Of a stretch of 64,000 nt of DNA, positions 33,690 to 44,740 are shown one piece after another. How positions within the stretch are numbered: position 1 is the first letter of the stretch; each line of letters opens with the position of its first letter. Origin of the DNA: Macrolepiota albuminosa (taxonomy: Eukaryota; Basidiomycota; Agaricomycetes; Agaricales; Agaricaceae); assembly GCA_027475525.1 (NCBI GenBank), contig JAMWFC010000088.1, forward strand, positions 260,757-324,756, given 5' to 3'. The notes beneath the pieces are model-generated. The model searched no databases and was not told the DNA's origin. It saw only the letters and a list, made by a program, of their open reading frames with translations. The position numbers and the translations under genes were made by a program.

Positions 33690-34939
33690 TTATATATTGC
33701 TACATACTACCCTGTAAGTGCCACCATGAATCTTAAGATTGGAACAGTTGTTAATCACGGCAACCACATCCGGCATCGTATTCCTTGTTTGGAGTTCAGA
33801 TGGAGTGTTAGTGTCCCCAACAACAGCTACCATATCCGCATTGATGATTTCAGTATTGTGAACGTTGTTCAGGACTGCCATCAAGGACGTCCCGGGTGTA
33901 TTCATGGACTGATTCCGGTCGATGACAGCTTCTGACTCTTCTTGACCATGAATATCGACGTTCCATGTTGACTCCGTCGTCTCTTCACAATGGACATGCT
34001 CGTTCATGACCGCTGGGAAACGGCTTTGGAGCTTTATTTTTCGTTTTTGATTGAGACGACCTTGCATTTTCCGGCGCGCCAAGAAAGTGTTTTGTTGTTT
34101 CGGTTCCTGTTCCTGAAGTACCAGGTTATGAACGTTGACAAGACGTTCTTGGATTAACGCAAGCGAGTCTTGGATTAACGCAAGCAAGTCTTGGATTAAC
34201 GCAAGCAAGTCTTGGATTAACGCAAGCGAGTCTTGGATTGAGATGGTGGATCTAAGCTAGGAATTATTGCCATGAGAAAGAGACATGACAGAGGAACATG
34301 GATATTTACACCAAACTCGTCTAAGGAATGCTTCAATCGATCGCGGTATTCTTGTATGACTCCAGCGTCTGATCTCGACTGAATAATGCGAAGGACCTTG
34401 TTCTTTGAGGCTTGAGCCTTCGTGAATTCGTAAATATCTTTCAATGTTCTAAATGTCTTCAATTGATACGAAAAAGTACATGGGAAGCTACACACTGACT
34501 CAGACAGTTGCTTCGCGTGCTCCAAATATGCCGGTGTTACATTTGCACCATCAGCGGACTTGTGGTTATCGTTGTGGACAATAATGTACACAAGGGCGCA
34601 TGCATCGCTTGCAAGCCGTTGGAAACCATTCTTGTTGCTCCCCACGTTCTATGTGAGAATTCAGTTGTCGACCAAAGAGCATCATGACAAATGAACCTGC
34701 GCAATCTCAATAATGTTCAATGCTAATGCGGCAGCGCCTGGCAAGAAGGGAACGTTTGTCATTCTTGCCGCATTACCCAATGTCGTCAAGACGATACCCC
34801 ATGCGTCAAGCGTAAGAGCTGCAGCATTTGGCCGTGGTATTGAGAGCATGGAGGTAAAGATGGTAATCAGCCTTGAGGCGGGGTAGTAAGCTGGCGAAGC
34901 TTTGTAGTAATGTGACTTCAGCCAGATGCAGCGAATCAC
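33690..34939 (-). pseudogene. NLR-like N-terminal helical domain fragment, copy C
   Basis: Three exons on the minus strand: exon 1 (ATG 34849 likely; RPNAAALTLDAWGIVL, ALNIIEIAQ) to 34697; intron 34696-34649; exon 2 34648-34310 (NKNGFQRLASDACALVYI, IQEYRDRLKHSLDEFGV); intron 34309-34252 (GTAAAT...CTTAG); exon 3 34251-33690, ending NCSNLKIHGGTY. All joins keep frame, so unlike copy A this one is open throughout. Exon 3 has four 21-bp units encoding the heptad LALIQDS/L, against one in copy A. No NTPase domain follows; the reading frame ends at the fold-back arm. It could still make a short helical protein. Confidence 0.62.
34143..34240 (-). repeat. 21-bp heptad repeat, about four units
   Basis: GTCTTGGATTAACGCAAGC recurs every 21 bp. 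Each unit adds one seven-residue turn (Q-D-L-L-A-L-I type) to the coiled coil of the NLR-like exon 3. The paralogue at 13790-13815 has a single unit, so the expansion happened after duplication and preserved frame. Confidence 0.9.
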
Positions 34940-35655
34940 GTTGCTGCAGTATGAAAATCTATGTGCTTGAAGTTGAGCAAAGTGGTAACGTTACCCGTCG
35001 CCCGTTTCTCTGCCAGTGTTGAATTATAGACCAGAAACGGAGTATCGATGAACGCGACGTTCCTCTCTGCTGTTTGGGTGGGTCGAATTAGAGTAGAGTC
35101 GGACAAACCCCGGACAGAAATCACCGATGCGTGTGAATCAATCATGTTATTCAGATAAACAAGCGCTCAACGCGCTTAGGTATCGCTTGTCAATCGTATG
35201 CACAAAGACCTATTAATCGTCGTAAAAGCTGACCAGTCTCTTGCTTTCAGCGTGGTTGGAGTCAATACAGCCTTTGTTGTACATTTCCGTTGGAGAATTT
35301 TATGGACGATGCGTCAAATGTGACTGCCAGCGTCGCGAATGATTTTCAATGACTTATGCCCACATGGTAGCCATGGGCCAGGACCCTGCGATTTACCTAG
35401 TGCTCCGTCCTTAGTCACGGGGGTCAGCGACGACCTTCAGAGCCTATGGTTGTGGAAGCTGAATGCTGTGGGAGAATTATGTACACGCAAACCGCATTTG
35501 ACGAGATGTCATACCCGTGTAGGTGTATTTCTTGTGATCTTGCAATATGGAACGAAGAATAATGACAGACAACGAAAGCGGTGAACAGCACGTATATTCG
35601 AGGAAAAATCTTGTTCGGCGTGAGCAAGCCCGACTCACTATTTCTGTAATGCATA
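34940..35655. other. Flank shared with segment A
   Basis: Aligns with 14441-15426 apart from the solo LTR in A and about 225 bp present only here (35371-35590). GGTAG at 35366-35370 is the empty site. A minus-strand frame at 34936-35145 parallels one in A; function unknown. Confidence 0.55.
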
Positions 35656-37017
35656 AAAGTAGAAATCGAGACAGATCCTTTCCAGTAATGCACCGGGAGC
35701 AGAAACTTGGCAGAAACGATGCAAGCCAAGAAGACGTCCGGATAGCAATCCAAGGTCACGGAAGCTCAACGGTCAGGTTCGACATGTAACAATTGCGGAC
35801 AGTCTTAAAATATAGGTACTTTTTTGTGTTTGGCGAGTTCATACTGTGGTAAATCGTGCACTGCTTGGATTTGAGTCTAACTCAATGCATCAGTGAACAT
35901 TGCGGAATTTTCATCCAGAAAATGAAGAACAAAAAAAAAGCCTTCCTTCGAACCCCATACAGTTCCCATACAATATCCAATAGCAAAGTAAAGAAGGATA
36001 TCTTCAAAGACTTGCACCTCCGTTTGTCGTGTTCCAGATCAGATTTGAAACTTGACCTTCGTTATTGACCCAGAATTGACAGACCAACGAGCCTACCTCT
36101 CTTTTGGGCAACTCTACAATATATATAACCACTGGACTGAGGCGTTCAAGCGACGCGGGCATTCCCAGTGGCAAGATCTAAAAGAAAGACAGGAGGATGC
36201 AGCGTTCGAACCATTGTTCTTTTATTGTCGTGGCAACTTTGCATCGACCTTGCTACTTTCCTCTACGTCTGGCCTTTCGCGGATTCAGGTTTACATCCAA
36301 GGACTCTCTGTTAAGATTTACTCTCACTTTATCAATCATACCTGATTCCACCATATGGCAATATTGATCAGCAGTATGGCCTTGACAAGAATGCCAAAGT
36401 CCAATTCCGATTGAGGCAATGTGATGTGGTCAGCTGTCTCGGATCAGAAACAATCAAAGATTTATAGAATACGAATTTGAAAGCAATCATCTCCAAACAA
36501 ACTCGTGGCAACCACGACTATTCCCACAAAGTACTGCCGTGGAGACACAGTTTTGGTGCGTACTCTTGGTGTCAGTACAGCGTCGATCTGAGACCACTAA
36601 CCTACAGACGTCCGATTGTATGGGAAGCGAATGAGGCGAGAGATGACCTAAAGCAGAGAACTTTCCCGTGAACTGTTTCAAGTAAGTCAAAAGTATGCGC
36701 ATCAGTGCTCCTACGCCATCATACCACTCCTCCTGTGATCGACGTGCTTCGATGTTAAAACAAAATGCCATGGTAGTTTACCAAGTACCTGTTGAGTGAT
36801 AGACCGGATTTTCGCTCCTGGACATTCCGTGCCCCTTCCGGCCGGTAAGTCCCCATGTTGCATTGACGTAGAAAGGATTCTGGCTCTGAACTGAGAGTTT
36901 ACTGAACTTTTGCAGGAACATAGCAAACACATAGGAAAGGCGTTCGGACAGGGATGATCGATTAGAGCGAAGTGAGCTGAAAAATCCACCTAGTGTAAGT
37001 TCGCAGGAGAGAGGAAC
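35656..37017. other. GC-richer stretch, possible host gene exons
   Basis: Base composition is more gene-like than in the neighbours. On the minus strand, ATG at 36989 opens a frame (MDFSAHFALIDHPCP..) and several fragments down to about 36487 could be small exons (for example QEEWYDGVGALMRIL) with candidate GT..AG introns. On the plus strand 36052-36345 is open (ERQEDAAFEPLFFYC). I recognise neither. The copia-2 5' LTR begins 33 bp upstream of the minus-strand ATG. Confidence 0.35.
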
Positions 37018-37022
37018 GGAAG

Positions 37023-37308
37023 TGTTGACCGGGAAGGGTCTGTGTGGTCAGCTGATGGATGTGATCATGTGATTATGGAAGTAAATTCGAGTTCGTGCTT
37101 CACTCAGCCTCAGTTGTTCTCTCTCTTACACAAGACGGACATCTGAGGCGGTAAGCACGATATTGTCAATTAGTTTGCTCTGTCCTGATAACCCACGACT
37201 TAGTCACTATTCTGTCCGTAGGTATGAAATAAGTTGTTCTCTCTCTTACACAAGACGGACATCTGAGGCGTCACTATTCTGTCCGTAGGCTCTCTTATCT
37301 GGCCAGCA
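37023..37308 (+). repeat. copia-2 5' LTR
   Basis: 286 bp. Contains GTTGTTCTCTCTCTTACAC twice 120 bp apart (37113, 37233) and TCACTATTCTGTCCGTAGG twice 67 bp apart (37204, 37271), plus the hairpin CCTCAG...CTGAGG. The box layout resembles the solo LTR at 14994-15346. Confidence 0.93.
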
Positions 37309-37318
37309 GGTTATGGGC
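37309..37318 (+). other. copia-2 primer-binding site (half tRNA-iMet type)
   Basis: GGTTATGGGC immediately after the LTR, identical to the first ten bases of the copia-1 site and complementary, with one mismatch, to the initiator tRNA-Met anticodon arm. Confidence 0.65.
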
Positions 37319-37431
37319 ATCCTTTTTTAGGATTGCTGGCACTGTTTGAGCAACCGAGGACAATTTTGGACACATACATTTAATTTTTTAACAGCTTAGT
37401 CTTTTACCATTCTTTTAGAGGACCGTCACAA

Positions 37432-38727
37432 ATGATGGATCCTTTCCATCATCATTATACGTCTCAAGCGACCTTGTCATCTTCAGGGCGGGTGTCTGGG
37501 AATTTCAACACGGGTCGTTTCCCTCAGTCAACCTTTATTTGGGATTTACCTCCGCATACATCCAATATTCCACCGGATTCTGCAAATACTTTAGTTTCAG
37601 ACACACATACAGGCATGCCCAAATGTTTTAGATCTTTTATTCCTTGTGCTTCTATGAACTTGCATCATTGTTTTTCTCATACATCTCCAGCCATGCCCAC
37701 TCCCATTGTTCAAACACATAATGCATATGCTCCAACCCCGGTCCGGGTCATCAACACTTACAATACTTTACATCAGAATCAACTTCCTGGACATTCTTTA
37801 CCTTGTCCGGTTTCTTCGTTACCAGTTCCTAGTACATTCACACCTCTGTCTCCAGTTCCATTCCCTTTTTCTTGTCCTCCTTCAGTTTTTCTAAATCATG
37901 TGCATGTTCTGAGTTCTTGACCCCCCTCGAACAGTGTGGATTGACCTGCCCCTAATATCTTTCAACAACGCCCAGTTTTGCCTCTTTCTTGTCCTCCTTC
38001 TATTTTTCTCAACACCATACCTTGTCCCATGACTACTCCACATCAGACTCATCATCAAGATATGGCACAGCATCCACAGGCTCCTCCTCTGGTTCATCCA
38101 CTCCCGAATGTAATTCAGTACCAAGTCCCAGCATCGCCTTTACCTCAATTTGGGGTTGGATCTCCTCCACCGCAACAATTTCCAGTGGAACAACCCTGGG
38201 TTCTGTACGTCAACCCAATAGTTCCACAACAGCCCAATTTTACAATGCATCATACTCAATAATTTATGGATGGGGCAATTCATCATCTTCCAAATCAGAC
38301 TCATCACTATTGTTACAATCTTCCAGTGAGACAGACTCCCAATCTCCCATCAATTCACACTGATCCTAAATTACCGCCACTCACCACAATTCCACGTTTT
38401 AATTTGTTGGCTGACTGGGGCCTTTGGATCAACCTGGTTATAGCACTCATCGATCATTTTGGATTGAATGGACATGTTTGTCTGCTTCCCTTACAGGGTG
38501 CACCTTTCGATCCAACGTGTCGTCTGGCAGTCCCACCCCCTTACCTGCTGCATATCACACAGGACAATTTACAGAATTATGAGCTGTTCTGGAAGAATGA
38601 CAACATTTGTTCCTACATTATATCTGGCCGACTCTCAGCGGAGATCTTTAATTCCCTTCCCCCTGCTTGGACTAGTCCCTTCTATTTTCCCACACACACA
38701 GCTCATGATCTGCTAGACTTCCTTTGA
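37432..38727 (+). pseudogene. copia-2 gag, Pro/Ser/Thr-rich N-terminus
   Basis: One frame from ATG 37432, interrupted by TGA at 37918, TAA at 38260 and TGA at 38725. The first 270 codons are low complexity (Pro, Ser, Thr, Gln, His). A conserved gag-like part follows from about 38390 (FNLLADWGLWINLV, YELFWKNDN, EIFNSLPPAW), continuing weakly to 39050. No zinc knuckle is visible. The long Pro-rich head is unusual for copia gag. Confidence 0.75.
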
Positions 38728-39165
38728 AAACAATTCAGTGTCAGGAGTGCAGCCTCAGTGCAACGGGTTAAAGACTCTATTTTCTGTCTTACGTGTGCTC
38801 TGAATATGATTCCTGCTTATGTTCAGTCATGGAGAATCACGGTATATCAGCTGTCAACTACACCATGGAACTTCATGCAATATGAAAAGATACAATGATT
38901 TATAGATGGCATACCAGATCACTGTGCATTCAATGTTCTTTGAGAAGAAGTTTGTTGTTCCTGGAATAATACTCCAGAGGGGATTTTTGACTTCTATACC
39001 CTCGTAAATACAATTCTGGAGATAGACATCAATGTTTGATGACGTTTAGCAAATTTGCAGACACACACTAAATCATCGACCTCTCAACAAAATTCCTCCG
39101 CTTCACAATCACCTTCAATTACTACACAACGCTCAGACAATACAAATGATTCTCAATGAGGCACT

Positions 39166-41187
39166 ATGACTGATGGTTCCAAAAACACAACAAATCATCC
39201 AAGGGCAAATGTAGTGGTTCCAGAGGAACCAATGTTGGACACATCAACAGAACACATTACTGCGACTCCAAGTTTTGTTAATAATGAACTTGATAATCCT
39301 GTATTGTCTACCATAGCTGAAGAGGAGGAGAATGACACCGATTTTTACCTTTATACCACTTCTGGGGTTGAAACTGAGGAACAAGCTTCATTCTATGCAT
39401 TTATGAATTTCAACACACCAGTAGTGTTTGTGACCATCACACAGCAATTCAATTCCATACTCAATTCCGGCTGTACAACTCACATTATCAAAAAAAAGAA
39501 ATTTTATTGGACGTACAACATGGAACAAGCTATACCAGTTGGAACTGCTAATTGCAGCACATTGACTACACTAGCAAGAGGAGAAGTCAAATTTTGCACT
39601 CTCATCAATGGCAAGATGCGGATACTAGTATTGAAAAACTGTTTACATGCCTCTAGTGTGCCTATCAATTTACTCTCAGTTGGGTCGATGGTGGAGAATG
39701 ATATGAAACTTACGTTTGAAAAAGAAGCAACAACGCTGTTTTTTCCACATACATTGAAGACTTTAGGTGGTGCATCTCTTCAGGCTATGGTTCACAAGAG
39801 ACTGTCATTTCTACATTGCAACTTCATAATGCCAGATTCTCATGTTGAACTTTCCTTTCAGGCTTCGGATCATGTATCCACTTCATTCCCAAAAGTTCTG
39901 ATTACACCAAGCTTGTGGCATTGGAGAATGGGTCATATAGCAAGGGATATGACAAGAGCTGTATTGATAAAGAATTATGCAATGGGAGTGGAGTATGAAG
40001 AATTGTTTGAGGACAAACAATGCATTCCATGCATAATTGGAAAGCAACCAGCAAAACCTTTCAATCATTGTGAACATAGGGCCAGAGCAGTATGCGAATT
40101 ATTATATATGGATATGTGTGGACCTTTTCCGACAAGGTTCTCAAATAGAAACACCAGTCATTTTCATTCCATCTTAGACAATCACTCCAATTTTGGGAGC
40201 ACGGCATTACTATTGAAGAAAAACACAGCAGTCAAACACTTTAAGAAAGTTCAAGCGGAATGGGAGTTAAAATCTGGAAATAGAGTCAAGATAGTTAGGT
40301 GTGATGGTGCAAAGAAACTAGTGGAAGGAAAATTGAAAGAGCACTTAGAAGAAAAAGAGATTGTGTTACAGATGGCGCCATATGCTTACCAACAAAATGG
40401 CAAGGCAGAGCGTTATATTTGGACTATTGAGGACCCAGCACAAACACTATTGGCAGAATCAGGCTTACCATTATTTTTTCTTGGAGATGCAATCTTGACG
40501 GCACAGTATCTAAGGAACAGACTGCTGACATCGACACTCTCAGGGACAACCATGCCTTTTGAGATTCTGGAAGGATATAAACCAGACCTGTCACATCTAA
40601 GAGTCTGGGGTTGCCAATGTTTTGTACTACATCTAAAGGAGACCCATCAAAAAGGTGATACCAAATGTTTCGAAGCAATCTTTGTGGGCTATGAAGAAGG
40701 CAGATTAGGATAGAAGGTTAGAGACTTGAATGGAAGATACTACTTTTTGAGGGATGTCATCTTCAATGAGAATGTGAAAGAGAGCTTAAAACCTCATTTG
40801 GTCAGAGATCAACCACAGCCAAGTCTTACTGACATGTTGATGTCACATGATACCACAGAGGATGAGCACCAACCATCTCTGAAAGTCAATGAATTGGCTT
40901 TAGATAAGATGTCTAGTCAGGTATCTACAGACAATGTTGGACAACCCCAGAGACATAGAACATGTACGATTGCTGGGCAACAGTATTGGGAGAATGTTGC
41001 AAAATGGAATGAGAGATTGATGAATTTTTGGACCTCATCAAAATTTATTAGCAATTGCAACCTCGAATCATTAGTACAAACATCTCATTTTGCCACAGAT
41101 GTCAAAGACATGTTCCTTCTTGAAGACTCCACGATTTTTGAGTATAAGGCATATTTGATGCATGGCCAGGATCCATTACCTTTTTAG
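39166..41187 (+). pseudogene. copia-2 protease and integrase
   Basis: A 515-codon open stretch (39166-40713) plus its continuation after one TAG to 41187. The protease block reads ILNSGCTTHI at about 39457, where the family has D at the N (39463-39465), so the active Asp is lost by one G-to-A change. The integrase has H..H..C..C (WHWRMGHI, CIPCIIGKQ), then D (DMCGPF), D (VRCDGA) and E (NGKAERY), all present. The C-terminal region is VFVGYE-like followed by a linker to RT. Confidence 0.9.
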
Positions 41188-42850
41188 ACGCCCAAGAATT
41201 ATGACCTTAACAAAGCACCAGAAAATTATCATGAGGCCATGAAAAGATTGGATAAGGCAGTATGGATGGTAGCCATGGAGAAAGAAGTGGAAAGTTTAAA
41301 GAAACAAGGAGTATTTGTACCAGCAGACTTACCAAAAGGCAAGAAAGCACTTGGAGTCTGATGGGTCTACACCTACAAGTATAATCCAGATGAGACAATT
41401 ATACAAGGGAAGGAAAAGGCGAGACTAGTAGCTCAGGGTTTTAGTCAATGACCAGAAGATTATAGTTCAACATACATACCTGTGGCCAAGATGACAAGCA
41501 TCAGAATAGCATTAGCATATGCAGTGATGCACAATCTCGAAATTTTTTTGTTTGATGTCAAGATGGCGTTTTTGAATGCTCTGCTTACACATGATCTGTA
41601 TTGCAAGCAAATCCCTGGATTTCCAGATGACAATCCACAAAAAGTCAATAAACTTCTTTGTGCAATCTATGGCTTAAAACAGTTATCTAAAGAGTGGTAT
41701 ACTCTTCTTCAGAGCATCTTAGAAGATATCGTTTTGATCAGGTGTGAAGTGGACCATGCAGTGTTTCTGGGACATCTCCTGTTGCCACCACATGACTCGA
41801 TTCCAACATTAGAAAATGGGAAAGATCTCTTCATCATCATTTGCGTTCATATAGATGATGGACTAAATGTTATAAATTCAAAACCGTTGTACAATTGGAT
41901 TGTTTTGGAGATGAACAGACATTTCTTGGTCATTGATTCTGGAATCACATTGTTATACTTGGGCATTCAAATTGATTGTGACAGAAAACAGAAAAAATTA
42001 TGGCTTTCACAAAAAAGATACGTCCTGGACCTGTTGACAATGTATCATCTCCTGGAAGTGACACATTTATCTCTACTGTTAGTTGGCAAGTTAGAAGACC
42101 TTCCAGAACCTCCACTAAATTTACTTCTGGAGATTAGTGATGACAACATCAAAATCCATTATCAACACTTGGTGGGATCTATTCTATACTTAAGTCTTTG
42201 CACATGTCCAGATCTGGCATTTATGGCAATGTCTCTTGGTCGATATAATGCTTCTCTGACGAGGGCACATCTCTTGGCTGTGAAACATGTATTAAGATAC
42301 TTATCGGGAACTAGGGATTATGCGCTGGAGTATAATTTCTTGCATTCAACTTCAGACAGTCCCTTGAGACTTTTTTTCCTGCAGATTTTGGAGCAGTGGA
42401 CGCTGACTGGGCATCTGACCCCTCAACAAGGAAAAGTGTTACAGGTTACGCATTCTTCATGTACTTAAGTCTGGTTTCATGGTCTTCTGTGAAACAACAA
42501 ACCATTGCGCTTTCATTGACAGAATCAGAATATATGGCATTTTTACATGCCTTACGCGAAGCAATTGCAATCCGGTATTTTCTGACAGCAATGGATTTAC
42601 CAACTCCTCAACCTTTCCTGATATACTGTGACAATAAGAGTGCATTAGATAAAATTCCAACTCTATCATATCTCATTCAAAGCATATCGATATACAATAC
42701 CATTTTATTCATAAACACCTCAATACAGGCTTATTCAAGACTTTCTGGGTCTCGACATTGGATATAATTGCAGATATACTTACAAAAGCATTATCAAAGG
42801 ACCTACACACCAAGTTTGCATCCTCCCTGAGGCTGGTTACTTGGAATTGA
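41188..42850 (+). pseudogene. copia-2 RT and RNase H
   Basis: RT starts about 41190 and has TGA at 41359 and 41449. The long open part 41482-42468 contains FDVKMAFLNA and HIDDGLN (the Y-X-D-D site with both Asp present at 41854-41859). A frameshift near 42400 leads to RNase H at 42396-42767 with VDADWA, LTESEYMA and CDNKSA. The end DILTKALSKDLHTK is readable to about 42800 in another frame. Confidence 0.9.
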
Positions 42851-42887
42851 CTCACTCACTACTCACACATCCTTGCTGATGGGGTTG

Positions 42888-43172
42888 TGTTGACCAGGAA
42901 GGGTCTGTGTGGTTAGCTCATGGACATGATCATGTGATTATGAAGTAAATTCGAGTTCGTGCTTCACTCAGCCTCAGTTGTTCTCTCTCTTACACAAGAT
43001 GGACATCTGAGGCGGTAAGCATGATATTGTTAATTAGTTTGCTCTGTCCTGATAACCTATGACTTAGTCACTATTCTGTCCATAGGTATGAAATAAGTTG
43101 TTCTCTCTCTTACACGAGATGGACATCTGAAGTGTCACTATTTTGTCTGTAGGCTCTCTTATCTGGCCAGCA
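42888..43172 (+). repeat. copia-2 3' LTR
   Basis: 285 bp, same ends and box layout as the 5' LTR. Most differences from it are C/T or G/A (for example ACGGAC to ATGGAC), again a decay signature. Confidence 0.93.
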
Positions 43173-43177
43173 GGAAG

Positions 43178-44740
43178 GAATGTGGATACTTTGAACATCT
43201 TGTATCTTGATGGCATCTTAGGTGAAACCTGTCAGGACTAAGTTCAAACATATAGACTAGCATGTGCTCACTGTCCCTATATCCCTATATGTATCTCTAT
43301 TTCGATTTTACTCATTCCTATTCTTATTTTACATTAAAAGGACTATCATTCATTTTCTATACATAGCAATATGGATGCTCGTGTTTTCAAGATGACTATC
43401 ATTCATTTTCCATACATAGTAAATATGGACTACCTTGACCATTCTAGTTTAGTATATAAGTATACCTGTTTTGATAGACAAGCTTAACTTTGATATTGTT
43501 GGTTTCTCGATTTGTTTTATTAAGTCGAATTCTGTAATGGAGCATCACACTTGTTGTAAGCATCAACAATGCTATTAGCAGACAATAGAGTATTACATAA
43601 GCCAACATCTTGTATTCACTCTAGTTCTAGTCAAATCCAATACAGCAGTATGATTTAGCACTGTGCGATCCACACAAGACAGTTCTAGCTCGTAATCAAC
43701 AGTTACATTTTTTTAAATCTTCTGCTATCGGCTCTAGACTCTAGGCTTGTTACTGACTAGGCAACTACTCATCAAAAAACTCTTGTCTTTTGTTGGCATT
43801 ACATTGAAAACGTGCTGCCATGACTGGCTCTCTTGATTTGGACTCTCCTTTCTCAGATACAAGTGACCCACCTGTGTCTCAAGCTGTGCAGACACAAGCC
43901 GTGTCTACTTACTAGCCCCTGCCAAAGCGGGATAAAAAGCTACCTCACAATGTTAGTGCAAGCTTTGGAATGCTTTGGATGGCACATGCAGGAAGCAAGT
44001 TGACATCTTTGTCAGCCATGAGTTGATACATGTTCATGCCAATAAATCAGAGAGCAGTTGTGAAATACCCAGGCTCAATGTAGTGCCTACCACCTATTGC
44101 ACTGGTGTATGAAGAGCTGGTCCACTTGAGGACACAAGCCCAACAGTTCAACTCTGGAGGGTGCCTTGGAGCAACTCTTTTGTGCCTACTAACTAGGATT
44201 CCTTGCTATTTACTAACTACCATTAGCAGCACCAGCAAATGGTGATGCAGACGATAAGATAAGAAAATAAGATACACTTAGACCTGGTGTATTATGCCGT
44301 TTAGCATGGAGGGCGAGTAGAGTAAGAGCAGAAAAAAGGTAGAGTGTTGTGTCAAGTGTGACAGGGAAAACAGCAAGGACGAGACTGGCTACAGTGAGCC
44401 TAGGGACCTTGGCTGAGTGTGGAACTTTGTTATAATGTCAAGATTTGACTTGTAAACAAATCAGAAAACCAACAATAACAAAGTTAAGATTTTCTACTGA
44501 ATACATGAGCTTTTCTATACGTAAAATAAGGAATCATATGTTAATATCTTAGGAGTATCTGACGCAATAAATGAGACAGTAAAGAGGGGAAAGGAGGTTG
44601 TAAAGGAGTTAACAATAGGGTAAGTAAAACGAAAGGCGAAAAGAAAGACAAAACAATATGATCCAAAGGATATGTTCTGTCCCTAAGTCTAAATAAATCT
44701 CTATTGGAGTCGATTCATGACAGCACCCTTCTAACATTAT
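43178..44740. other. Unassigned
   Basis: No domain, paired repeats or splice pattern that I can support. An echo GACTATCATTCATTTTC at 43340 and 43392 marks a short direct repeat. Confidence 0.3.

Larger units (their letters stand above)
37023..43172 (+). mobile_element. copia-2: complete Ty1/copia element
   Basis: LTRs at 37023-37308 and 42888-43172 share TGTTGACC..GGAAGGG and ATCTGGCCAGCA. GGAAG at 37018-37022 and 43173-43177 is the target duplication. The primer site GGTTATGGGC follows the 5' LTR. gag, protease, integrase, RT and RNase H are in copia order with few stops, so it is younger than copia-1, but the protease Asp is lost. Confidence 0.95.
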
